Shown in pieces: positions 15,677-23,172 of a DNA stretch of 32,167 bases. The notes beneath the pieces are model-generated. The model searched no databases and had not been told where the DNA came from. It worked only from the letters and a program-made list of their open reading frames with translations. Positions within the stretch are counted from its first letter, which is position 1. Each line of letters starts with the position of its first letter. The stretch is from UBA3855 sp964472035 (GTDB lineage: Bacteria; Bacillota; Clostridia; Oscillospirales; Ruminococcaceae): the NCBI GenBank assembly GCA_964472035.1, contig CAYYIT010000025.1, positions 1 through 32,167 of the forward strand, read 5' to 3'. The translations under genes and the position numbers were made by a program.

Positions 15677-15961
15677 GCATTACCGGATCTCTGGCAAAAA
15701 GAACGGCATCTGTTTGCAGGTGCATCCCATTAGATTTGACATCATGACTGACATCAGCAATGGTTGATAGATGCATCGGAGGCTGCTGCGGCGTATGTTG
15801 CGGCAGCCTTTTTTACAAAAAACAGCGCAGTTCTTTTTCATACATGCTTAGGTGAAAGGCGAATGAAAATCAAACCGGGCGGATACCTGCCGCTGGGTTT
15901 CTGTTCCGTAACGATCATTCTTGGCGGCACATCATAAGTCCATTCAAGGAGGATCATTCAA
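15677..15961 (+). other. Intergenic region between aldolase and membrane protein
   Basis: Apart from the terminator at 15781-15814, it holds an inverted TGCATC / GATGCA pair (about 15720-15775) before the terminator. After it, near 15875-15902, comes an imperfect AAACC-GGGCGG / CCGC-TGGGTTT inverted repeat. No ORF or clear promoter for the downstream gene was seen. Confidence 0.3.
15781..15814 (+). terminator. Intrinsic terminator downstream of the aldolase gene
   Basis: A 9-bp stem GGCTGCTGC / GCGGCAGCC with one G-T pair is followed by six T. Confidence 0.8.
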
Positions 15962-17158
15962 ATGGAATCGATTAAGAATTTCTTTAATTCTATTCTGGAT
16001 GCAGTGCCGGACGTTCTGTACGCTGTACTGCTCCTCATTGTTGCATTCATTGCAGCAAGCATTGTAAAGTCCCTCGTGATCAAGCTTCTGAGCATCCAGA
16101 AGGTTGGTCAGCTGCTGAATAAGGTCAGCATCAAGCCGGCTTCTGTAGAAGGCGCAAGAACCTTCATTGCAAAGCTTGCATATTTCGTAACCTTCCTGCT
16201 GTTCCTGCCCGGCGTACTTGATAAGCTCGGCATGCACAGCGTTTCCGCGCCGATCACCGGCCTTGCAAACGACTTCCTGAGCTTCATTCCGAAGCTGGTT
16301 GCAGCAGGCGTGATCCTGGCGATCGGTCTGTTCATCGCAAACATCCTGAAGGATCTGCTGCTGCCCGTTGTTAAGGCAACCAAGATCGACATGATCCAGG
16401 AAAAGACCGGCATCAAGGCAAGTGAGAAGACCTCCTTCTCCAACATTCTGGTCAACATCATCTATGGCTTCATTCTGCTGATCGTGATCACATCCGCTCT
16501 GGATCAGCTGGGTATCGCAGCGATCTCCCAGCCGACCAATGCGATCGTTGCAACGATCTTTGCACTGATCCCCGATATTCTCGGTGCGATCGTGATCATC
16601 GCAGCAGGCGTGTTCATTTCCACACTCGTTGCAAATCTGCTCGAAGGCCTGCTTGCAGGTGTTGGTGCGGATGCGCTCGTTGAGAAGATCACCGGCCAGC
16701 CGGCAAAGAAGCTGGTTCTGTCCAAGGTGATCAGCGCAGCTGTGAAGTACATTCTGGTGATCATTTTCCTCGTACAGGGCGTCAATGTTCTGGGTCTGCC
16801 GGTACTGACAGAGATCGGTGCAGCTATCATCGGCTACATCCCTGCAGCACTCAGCATGATCCTGATCCTGGGTCTGGGCATCTTTGCAGGCAACACTGCT
16901 GAGAGCGTTCTGGCTAAGAAGTTCCCCGAGGCAAAGGCAAGCGCATTTGTTGCAAAGATCGCGATCTATGTAGTGACTGTATTCCTCTGCCTGAGCCAGC
17001 TGGGCATCGCAAATGTCATCGTTGAGAGCACCTTCATCCTGATCGTTGCTGCAGTAGCTGTTGCATTTGCAATCTCCTTCGGTATCGGCGGCAGAAACTT
17101 CGCAGCCAATACTCTGGAAAAGCTTGAGAAGAAGATCGACAACAAGGAAGAAAAGTAA
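15962..17158 (+). CDS. Mechanosensitive channel-related TM-helix-repeat membrane protein
   Basis: A 398-residue integral membrane protein. It consists almost entirely of repeated amphipathic hydrophobic segments with the consensus of the conserved TM-helix domain found in MscS relatives (PF05552-type; e.g. FFNSILDAVPDVLYAVLLLI, and again IPDILGAIVIIAAGVFISTL and IPAALSMILILGLGIFAGN). At least four such units are visible, each ending in an F-A/S-N-x-L/V pattern. The MscS beta-domain and the large C-terminal vestibule domain are absent. The last segment, ISFGIGGRNFAANTLEKLEKK, is typical of the end of these proteins. AAGGAGG lies 7 nt before the ATG. The gene is alone. A channel role is inferred from the family only. 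Confidence 0.85.
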   Translation: MESIKNFFNSILDAVPDVLYAVLLLIVAFIAASIVKSLVIKLLSIQKVGQLLNKVSIKPASVEGARTFIAKLAYFVTFLLFLPGVLDKLGMHSVSAPITGLANDFLSFIPKLVAAGVILAIGLFIANILKDLLLPVVKATKIDMIQEKTGIKASEKTSFSNILVNIIYGFILLIVITSALDQLGIAAISQPTNAIVATIFALIPDILGAIVIIAAGVFISTLVANLLEGLLAGVGADALVEKITGQPAKKLVLSKVISAAVKYILVIIFLVQGVNVLGLPVLTEIGAAIIGYIPAALSMILILGLGIFAGNTAESVLAKKFPEAKASAFVAKIAIYVVTVFLCLSQLGIANVIVESTFILIVAAVAVAFAISFGIGGRNFAANTLEKLEKKIDNKEEK

Positions 17159-17195
17159 TTTTGCACATCCTGATCGTGCTATTTGATTTTCATTC

Positions 17196-17233
17196 AACGG
17201 AGAGCGCTCCACAGCGGAGCCTCTCCGTTTTTC
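17196..17233 (+). terminator. Intrinsic terminator after the TM-helix protein
   Basis: The outer stem AACGGAGAG / CTCTCCGTT encloses an inner GCTCC / GGAGC stem and is followed by TTTC. Confidence 0.8.
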
Positions 17234-17238
17234 TTTGC

Positions 17239-17273
17239 TAAAAAAGAGGCTGTACACCTTCGTGCACAGCCTC
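17239..17273 (-). terminator. Intrinsic terminator after the metzincin-dockerin gene
   Basis: On the minus strand GAGGCTGTGCAC pairs with GTGTACAGCCTC around a GAAG loop, followed by six T. Confidence 0.85.
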
Positions 17274-17285
17274 AGAATTTTGCAA

Positions 17286-19064
17286 TTACGGACAATCATA
17301 CAATGCGATCAGCTCGCCGCGGCCGCCGGCCATGCGCTTGAGGATCGCGAGATCAAAGGCGTCGATCACGCCGTCATCGTTCATATCCGTGAACGCCTGC
17401 GGAACACCGCTGATCGGTGTATTGCCGAGAACGTGCTGCGACATGATCTGCACATCCTTCCCGTCAACAAGATCCAGCTGCTCAGTCGCGCCGTTCACGT
17501 CACCCTTGTAGCCCATGAAATTCGGGTAGTGCAGGATCCAGTGCTGCTGCGTGCCGCCATTGTAGCTCCATTCCTCGATGTTCGCGCCGCTTTCAGAAGA
17601 AGCGCTTGCGGTCTGCAGACAGCTTGCATCGCCGGAGCAGTTCGTCAGTACGCGGCAGGTGCCGTCACCGTTGTCGATGAACTTGAACAGCTGCGCCGGA
17701 GAACCGGTGTTCTCATAGATGTTGATGTTCGTGCCGTCATCCGCAAGGGCGTAGTACACATCCAGCAGATAGGTCTCGCCGCCCTCCAGTGCGGAGTAGA
17801 GGTAGTAGTAGCCGTTACCCGCGGACTTGAGCTTCCAGACGTTCTGCTGCATGCTGCCGTCACCGGACTGGCAGACATTTGCTGCATTGAAGGCGCTTGC
17901 GTCCTGCACGCCGAGGTACAGACCGGAGCCTGCGTTTTCCAGTGCGATCAGGGTGCCGTCAGTGAATTCCATTGCTTCTGCAGCCGGTTCCGTAGGAGGT
18001 TCTGTCGGGGGTTCCGTCGGGGGATCGGTGGGATCCGTCGGATCGGTGGTGGTGCCGCCTTCGGGCAGTGCGTTTGCCAGATCAAAACGGCCGTCTTCGT
18101 CCTTGATCATGGACCAGATGTAGCGCAGGAGCCACGCATCGAAGTCGGTGATGACTGCGGAGGAGCCTGCCATCATAATGGAGGTGCCGTTTCCGGGGAA
18201 ACCTCCCGGCGGATAACCGTCGGAAGCACCCTCGCCGCCGTAGAAGTCCGTGATGCCGAAGCCGTGACCGACCTCGTGGACCTGTACGTGGATATTGCTG
18301 CCGCCCAGCATATTGAGATATGCGTCATCGGAAAGACGCTGTCCCCAGTCACCGCCGCATCCGCCGATGGACGGGAAGCCCTGGGTCGCCCACATGTACA
18401 TGTCGAAGCGCTTGTCAAGTCCGCCCGGATAATTGTAGGCGTCAAAGCCGTCCTCAAGGCGATGCTCGAAGTGATAGAAACGCGACAGCTCATCGGGCGC
18501 ATACGGCTCAAGGTTCGGGATCTCCTCCACGCCGTTGCTGGTATCGTACTGGCTGTCGTAGTATTTGGTGTCGGTGTAGATGATCTCATCCGGCTGCGGA
18601 TCGAGAATGCAGCTGGCATCGATCACCGCCCAGCCGACGATGTTGACGTCAATGTGGTCATACGGCCAGCTGTCATAGCCGACCAGATGATCCGTCCATG
18701 CATTGATGGAATCGGAGAGCATGACCTCCATCTGCTGGCGCTGCTCAAGTGTGATCTGCTTGTAGGACTGCCACTTGACAACGTAGTTGATGCTGCCCTT
18801 GCCGCCGATGATCTGGTCAAAGATCGTGTTCCAGCGTGCAGTGGAATTCTCAGCAACGATGCGGTTCGTCCAGATCCACTCCGCAGCGTAGGCATAATCG
18901 CTCGGCAGATCGTCAAGTGTCATGGTGGTGTCCGCAGCGTAAACCGTGCTGTGCGGTGTATCGGACTGCGTATCCGACCATTGGAGCTGTGCTCCGGTGA
19001 GTGCGGTGCACAATGCAGCGGATGTGATCGCTGCAATGATGCGGTGTTTCTTTTTCTCTTGCAT
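17286..19064 (-). CDS. Secreted metzincin-like metalloprotease with lectin domain and dockerin
   Basis: A 592-residue secreted protein. The start at 19064 (MQEKKKHRIIAAITSAALCTALTG) gives a clean signal peptide and has AAGGA upstream; an in-frame ATG 33 nt earlier has weaker support. Residues about 55-330 form a catalytic domain of a family I know only from uncharacterised secreted proteins. It has HEVGHGFGITD at 263-273, matching the metzincin zinc motif HExxHxxGxxD, and a Met-turn candidate SIMMAG at 295-300. A Thr-Pro-Glu linker (338-362) leads to a ricin/CBM13-like trefoil (about 366-513; GLYLGVQDAS, QQNVWKL, QQHWIL). A dockerin follows (518-580), with a divergent first loop (GDVNGATEQLDLVDGKDV) and a canonical second loop (DMNDDGVIDAFD). 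Protease activity is inferred from the zinc motif. Confidence 0.85.
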   Translation of the reverse strand: MQEKKKHRIIAAITSAALCTALTGAQLQWSDTQSDTPHSTVYAADTTMTLDDLPSDYAYAAEWIWTNRIVAENSTARWNTIFDQIIGGKGSINYVVKWQSYKQITLEQRQQMEVMLSDSINAWTDHLVGYDSWPYDHIDVNIVGWAVIDASCILDPQPDEIIYTDTKYYDSQYDTSNGVEEIPNLEPYAPDELSRFYHFEHRLEDGFDAYNYPGGLDKRFDMYMWATQGFPSIGGCGGDWGQRLSDDAYLNMLGGSNIHVQVHEVGHGFGITDFYGGEGASDGYPPGGFPGNGTSIMMAGSSAVITDFDAWLLRYIWSMIKDEDGRFDLANALPEGGTTTDPTDPTDPPTEPPTEPPTEPAAEAMEFTDGTLIALENAGSGLYLGVQDASAFNAANVCQSGDGSMQQNVWKLKSAGNGYYYLYSALEGGETYLLDVYYALADDGTNINIYENTGSPAQLFKFIDNGDGTCRVLTNCSGDASCLQTASASSESGANIEEWSYNGGTQQHWILHYPNFMGYKGDVNGATEQLDLVDGKDVQIMSQHVLGNTPISGVPQAFTDMNDDGVIDAFDLAILKRMAGGRGELIALYDCP

Positions 19065-19141
19065 CTCTTCATATCCTTTCCATTTCCCGGTCTGCAAGCT
19101 GACTCCATTCCCTCACATAGCAGCCGGGGTGATTACTTTTA

Positions 19142-19170
19142 ATTATATCGCTTGCACTGTGAAATGTCAA
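19142..19170 (-). promoter_or_regulatory. Consensus sigma-A promoter of the metzincin-dockerin gene
   Basis: On the minus strand a perfect TTGACA (19165-19170) and a perfect TATAAT (19142-19147) lie 17 bp apart, so unregulated output should be strong. Such a perfect promoter is often under repression. Confidence 0.85.
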
Positions 19171-19356
19171 TAGTTTTTTAATGCATAATGGAGAAATTGT
19201 GTTGTAAATTCCAATTTATTGTGAACGAATCAAATTCAAAGTTGGGAAAATTCCCGCACATTCATTTTCAGGTAGAATGAAAATTGATAAGAACAACTCT
19301 TGTTTTCAAAACGCATAAAAATTAACAAAAAGTTGAACTTTTCTAAGAATATTGTG

Positions 19357-19385
19357 TTGAATTCAAAAAAAGCTTGTGATATAAT
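19357..19385 (+). promoter_or_regulatory. Sigma-A promoter of the XRE regulator
   Basis: TTGAAT (19357-19362), a 17-bp spacer and TATAAT (19380-19385) with TG at 19377-19378. The palindrome TTGAATTCAA starts exactly at the -35, which would allow autoregulation. Confidence 0.75.
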
Positions 19386-19415
19386 GTAGGTAAATCAACT
19401 GAAGGGGGCGTAACG

Positions 19416-20261
19416 ATGCAGAACGCAGTATTTGCAGCACAGCTGATGAAGTACCGCAAGCAGAAGGGGATGACACAGGAGGCACTGGCAAAGCAGCTGA
19501 ACGTGACGCCGCAGGCCGTTTCCAAATGGGAAAAAGGCGGCTATCCGGACGGCGAGCTTCTGCCGGAGATCGCAAGGATCCTGAACGTATCTCTGGACGT
19601 GCTGTTCGGTCTGCGAGAGGAAGAGACCGTGCAGCCGACCGCTCTGCTTACAAGCGCCATTCAGGAGATGCCGGATGCACAGCGACCGGATTTTTGCATG
19701 AACGTTTTTTATGCGATGCTGTCCGCGTACAGCAACGTCAAGACCCACGAATTCAGCATTCCCGACAGGCTGCTCAGGGAGACGTATGCACAGCTCAAAA
19801 CGGACCACGAACTTGCGCTCGCGCGTCTGAATGAGGATATGCGTTACTTCTGTTTTCTGAAGCTGCCGGAAGAGGGACTGGATTCCTTTGCAAAGATCGA
19901 TGACAGGATGCTGCGGTTCTTCAAGCTGCTTTCACGCCGTGAGGCACTGCAAATTATCTATTTTTTTGCAGGCGTGGAGCGCAACCACCTGTGGTCCAAG
20001 GAGAAAATTGCAGCACATCTGCATCTTCCGGTCGATGTGACAGCGGATGTACTCCGCGAGCTTGACCATCTCGGTGCGATCTGGGAGGTCAAGGTCGATG
20101 CGGAAGGCGATACCAGCTCCGTTTACGGCTATACGCACAACATTCCGCTGGAAGCAATACTGGTGCTGGCGACCTCGTTCCTCGGCTACCTGCAGTATTC
20201 GGATCCCCTGATCGAAACCTGGACGAAGGGCTCCTTCAGTGATCGTACCAATCAGAAATAA
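19416..20261 (+). CDS. XRE-family transcriptional regulator
   Basis: A 281-residue DNA-binding protein. Residues about 8-62 form a Cro/C1-type helix-turn-helix (LMKYRKQKGMTQEALAKQLN, then VTPQAVSKWEKGGYPDGELL). The rest is not a known sensor domain to my eye. It is mostly helical, with a second winged-helix-like stretch near residues 190-225 (WSKEKIAAHLHLP, then VTADVLRELDHLGAIWEVK). AAGGGGG lies upstream of the ATG. The GH44 gene starts only 49 nt after its stop with no terminator between, and the metzincin-dockerin gene is divergent, so it may control one or both. This is inferred from position only. Confidence 0.87.
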   Translation: MQNAVFAAQLMKYRKQKGMTQEALAKQLNVTPQAVSKWEKGGYPDGELLPEIARILNVSLDVLFGLREEETVQPTALLTSAIQEMPDAQRPDFCMNVFYAMLSAYSNVKTHEFSIPDRLLRETYAQLKTDHELALARLNEDMRYFCFLKLPEEGLDSFAKIDDRMLRFFKLLSRREALQIIYFFAGVERNHLWSKEKIAAHLHLPVDVTADVLRELDHLGAIWEVKVDAEGDTSSVYGYTHNIPLEAILVLATSFLGYLQYSDPLIETWTKGSFSDRTNQK

Positions 20262-20310
20262 AATGACACAATTTCACAACAATCAGAAGAGAAGAAGGAT
20301 GGTTTTTATT

Positions 20311-22500
20311 ATGAAGAAGAGAATGCTTGCGTGCATGGTCGCTGCAATGACCCTGTGTGCAACGGCTGCGTCCTATGTGCCGCAGCAGGAGATCTACGCT
20401 GCCGACAGTTATGATCTTTCCGTAGAAATCAATATGAACGGTCCCCGCACCGAGATCAGCCCCCTGATCTATGGTATCAACGATGCCGGATATCTTGATG
20501 ATGCGACCGTGACCGCAGTCCGTCAGGGCGGTAACCGCTTCTCCGGCTACAACTGGGAGAACAACTATTCCAACGCCGGCTCCGACTGGCAGCACAGCTC
20601 CGACACCTATCTGACAAACGGCTATGATGCGGCACTTGCTACCTCTCCGGCAGCATGCGTGCAGCATCTTTCCGATGATGCCGCTGCCAATAACGTGGAT
20701 TATAAGGTAGCGACCATCCAGATGGCAGGTTATGTGGCAGCCGATAAGAACGGTTCCGTATCCGAGTCCGAGGCTGCGCCCTCCGACCGCTGGAAGGAAG
20801 TCAAGGCCACCAAGGGCAGCGCGTTCTCCATGACGCCGGACCTGAACGACGACTATGTATATATGGATGAATATGTGAACTACATCGTGCAGACCCTGGG
20901 CGATTCCACTACTTCCACCGGTATCCAGGCGTACAACCTCGATAATGAGCCGAGCCTGTGGAATTCCACCCATGCCAGAATGCACGCAAATCAGACCACC
21001 TGCGAGGAGATCGTAGCCAAGTCCACCGAGTATGCCGCTGCGATCAAGTCCGTTGACCCGAATGCAGAGGTATTCGGTCTTGCGCTCTTCGGTGTGGGCG
21101 CATACACCACATTTGTCAATGCCCCCGACTGGGAGAGCACCTATTCTTCCCAGTACAACTGGTTCGTTTCCTACTACCTCGACCAGATGGCAAAGGCAGA
21201 AAAGGAAGCCGGCAAGCGTCTGATCGATGCGATCGACCTGCATTACTATTCCGAGGATACCGGTACCTGCCGTGTCACCAACTGCAACGATAACAGCCAT
21301 ACCGACTGTGTTGCTGCAAGAGTACAGGCTCCGCGCAGCCTCTATGACAAGAGCTACATCGAGAACAGCTGGATCGGCCAGTGGTGCCAGTCCTATCTGC
21401 CCATCCTGCCGACAGTCCAGGATTCCATCGATACCTACTATCCCGGCACGAAGCTTGCCATGACTGAGTACAACTTCGGCGGCGGCGACCACATTTCCGG
21501 TGCGATCGCAGAAGCGGATGCACTCGGTGCATTTGCTGCAAACGGCGTCTACATCGCAACACTCTGGCCGCTGTCCAGTGCGATCGACTACCAGCTCTCC
21601 GCCATCGACCTCTACACCAACTACGACGGCAAGGGCTCCGCATTCGGCGATACCCTCGTGACCTCCTCCACCTCCGATATCAGCAAGGCAACCTCCTATG
21701 CTGCGATCGACGGTTCCGACGAGTCCAAGGTAACACTGGTGCTGACCAACAAGAGCCAGACCGAGGTGCAGAATGCAACCATCAGCCTGAACGGCTCCGC
21801 ATCCTACTCTTCCGCAGCAGTTTACGGCATCACCGGCGCGTCCAGTGACATCCAGCTGCTCGGTGCAGTGAACGATATCACAAACAACACCTTCACCGTG
21901 GAGGTTCCCGCACTCTCCGTTGTACAGATCGAGATCTCCGCAGATGAATTCATTCTGATGGGCGATGTGAACACCGACGGCAAGGTCGATGACCTCGACG
22001 TATCCGATCTGAACGGCTATCTGCTGGGCACGGTTCCTGCAAAGAACATTTCCTTTGCTAATGCGGATATGGACGCAAGCGGCGGCATCGATGTATTCGA
22101 TCTCGGCGCGCTGATGAAGAAAATCGGCGAAGGCCGCGCACCGATCGAAACTCCCGTTTCCTACGAGGAGATCAAGGACGGCATCTGGAAGCTCCAGGAT
22201 GGCGTCGGCGGCAAGACCATCAAGTGCGTCTTTACCGGCAATCCCGGCTATACCGCAACCTTCGGCTACGGCTACTGGGATAACACAGCTTCCGAATGGA
22301 TCCAGGGCGCGGATACCAATATCGGCGGTTCCTATGTATTCAACGGTGAGGGACAGGTCGTTGTGACCTTTGAGGCTCCCGCAGGTGCAGTCAGCCTGCA
22401 GGTACAGCCCTACTGGTGCGCGATCTATGACGCGGCTACGGACAGCAACCTCGAGACAGATCTGAGTGAGATCGATCTGGTCAGCGTTACGTATTATTAA
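20311..22500 (+). CDS. Cellulosomal GH44 endoglucanase/xyloglucanase (GH44-dockerin-CBM)
   Basis: A 729-residue secreted enzyme. The start at 20311 gives the signal peptide MKKRMLACMVAAMTLCATAA, with AAGGA upstream. GH44 spans about 35-545, with GGNRFSGYNWENN (73-85), the acid/base in NLDNEPSLW (E213) and the nucleophile in AMTEYNFGGG (E386). The 173-residue spacing equals that of the characterised C. thermocellum enzyme (E186/E359, from memory). A dockerin at about 549-607 (GDVNTDGKVDDLD; DMDASGGIDVFD) is internal rather than terminal. It is followed by a beta-sandwich module at 618-729 (GIWKLQDGVGGKTIKCVFTG) that resembles the CBM76 module of Ruminococcus GH44 proteins. Substrates are probably beta-1,4-glucan and xyloglucan. 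It may be co-transcribed with the XRE gene. Confidence 0.93.
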   Translation: MKKRMLACMVAAMTLCATAASYVPQQEIYAADSYDLSVEINMNGPRTEISPLIYGINDAGYLDDATVTAVRQGGNRFSGYNWENNYSNAGSDWQHSSDTYLTNGYDAALATSPAACVQHLSDDAAANNVDYKVATIQMAGYVAADKNGSVSESEAAPSDRWKEVKATKGSAFSMTPDLNDDYVYMDEYVNYIVQTLGDSTTSTGIQAYNLDNEPSLWNSTHARMHANQTTCEEIVAKSTEYAAAIKSVDPNAEVFGLALFGVGAYTTFVNAPDWESTYSSQYNWFVSYYLDQMAKAEKEAGKRLIDAIDLHYYSEDTGTCRVTNCNDNSHTDCVAARVQAPRSLYDKSYIENSWIGQWCQSYLPILPTVQDSIDTYYPGTKLAMTEYNFGGGDHISGAIAEADALGAFAANGVYIATLWPLSSAIDYQLSAIDLYTNYDGKGSAFGDTLVTSSTSDISKATSYAAIDGSDESKVTLVLTNKSQTEVQNATISLNGSASYSSAAVYGITGASSDIQLLGAVNDITNNTFTVEVPALSVVQIEISADEFILMGDVNTDGKVDDLDVSDLNGYLLGTVPAKNISFANADMDASGGIDVFDLGALMKKIGEGRAPIETPVSYEEIKDGIWKLQDGVGGKTIKCVFTGNPGYTATFGYGYWDNTASEWIQGADTNIGGSYVFNGEGQVVVTFEAPAGAVSLQVQPYWCAIYDAATDSNLETDLSEIDLVSVTYY

Positions 22501-22529
22501 GCCATTCCCAATCCCCCAAAATATGAGTG

Positions 22530-22564
22530 AAAGCCCCCATCCACACCGGATGGGGGCTTTTGCT
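22530..22564. terminator. Bidirectional terminator after GH44
   Basis: A 13-bp perfect stem AAAGCCCCCATCC / GGATGGGGGCTTT has a 5-nt loop and TTTT on the plus side. It also serves the convergent membrane-protein gene. Confidence 0.85.
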
Positions 22565-22580
22565 TTGATGGAATTGCGGA

Positions 22581-23096
22581 TCAGATCTCCCTGAGCTTTC
22601 TCGGCAGGAAGGGTTTGATGGCGTCGCGCATCTTCTGATCCGGTGTGAAGAACAGGCAGCAGCGGCCGTGTTCGTCGTGGTCGAATTCCGCGTAGTAGGT
22701 GACCTCTTCCTCATCCGTCTCCATCAGGGAATGTCCCGTTGCGGAGAAGGCAGTGATGCCCTCCGGCAGCTCGCAGTCATCCGCTCTGCCGTAGACCAGA
22801 AAACTGGAAACCGACACTGTCAGCATATTGACGCGCTTGGTCTGCCCGAGGATCTTATCGATGTCCAGCTCGCCGTTCGTGCAGGAGTACTCATACTCCA
22901 CATGGCTGAGCTTGAAGAGGTAGATCCCCAAGTACACAAAGCCCACCGGCAGCACGATCGCGATCGGAATACTCGTAAACGCAAGATAGAGGGAAACCAC
23001 CGTCAGAATGACTGTGGCGGCGATGATCCCGACTTTTTTCAATTCATCAAAGGAAGTGCTTTCTTTTTTGACAAGCTGTTCCGCAAACTGATCCAT
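22581..23096 (-). CDS. Small membrane protein (DUF6106-like)
   Basis: A 171-residue protein with an amphipathic N-terminus (MDQFAEQLVKKE), two closely spaced transmembrane segments (about 22-42 and 44-65) and a soluble domain of about 105 residues. That domain contains YEYSCTNGELDIDKILGQTKR, an architecture common to a Firmicute family I recall as DUF6106; the assignment is tentative. It resembles PH-like membrane proteins in which a short double-helix anchor is followed by a beta domain. GGAGG lies 7 nt before the ATG. It has its own promoter and terminator. The function is unknown. Confidence 0.75.
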   Translation of the reverse strand: MDQFAEQLVKKESTSFDELKKVGIIAATVILTVVSLYLAFTSIPIAIVLPVGFVYLGIYLFKLSHVEYEYSCTNGELDIDKILGQTKRVNMLTVSVSSFLVYGRADDCELPEGITAFSATGHSLMETDEEEVTYYAEFDHDEHGRCCLFFTPDQKMRDAIKPFLPRKLREI

Positions 23097-23129
23097 ATGT
23101 ATACCTCCGGAAAAATCAATGATAGTACT

Positions 23130-23158
23130 ATTCTAACACATTTTTACAGCAATTTCAA
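23130..23158 (-). promoter_or_regulatory. Sigma-A promoter of the small membrane protein
   Basis: On the minus strand TTGAAA (23153-23158) and TAGAAT (23130-23135) lie 17 bp apart, with a TG at the extended -10 position. The -35 lies only 15 bp beyond the pglX stop codon. Confidence 0.7.
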
Positions 23159-23172
23159 GCGTTTTGGAAAAA

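Larger units (their letters stand above)
19065..19415. promoter_or_regulatory. Divergent intergenic region between metzincin and XRE regulator genes
   Basis: An AT-rich 351-nt region holding the two divergent promoters listed separately. Inverted repeats include GGGAA-AA-TTCCC at 19244-19255 and the perfect palindrome TTGAATTCAA at 19357-19366, which overlaps the -35 of the regulator promoter. Either could be an operator; no ORF is supported. Confidence 0.4.

Noticed and set aside
17235..19142. 635-codon plus-strand frame opposite the metzincin-dockerin gene
   Set aside because: The minus strand has signal peptide, zinc motif, lectin and dockerin; the plus frame spans terminators and promoter.
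23063..23077. TTTTTTGACAAGCTG inside the small membrane protein gene
   Set aside because: It matches the tail of the hairpin repeat but encodes residues of the conserved-looking N-terminus (EQLVKK) and has no adjacent hairpin, so I treat it as chance.
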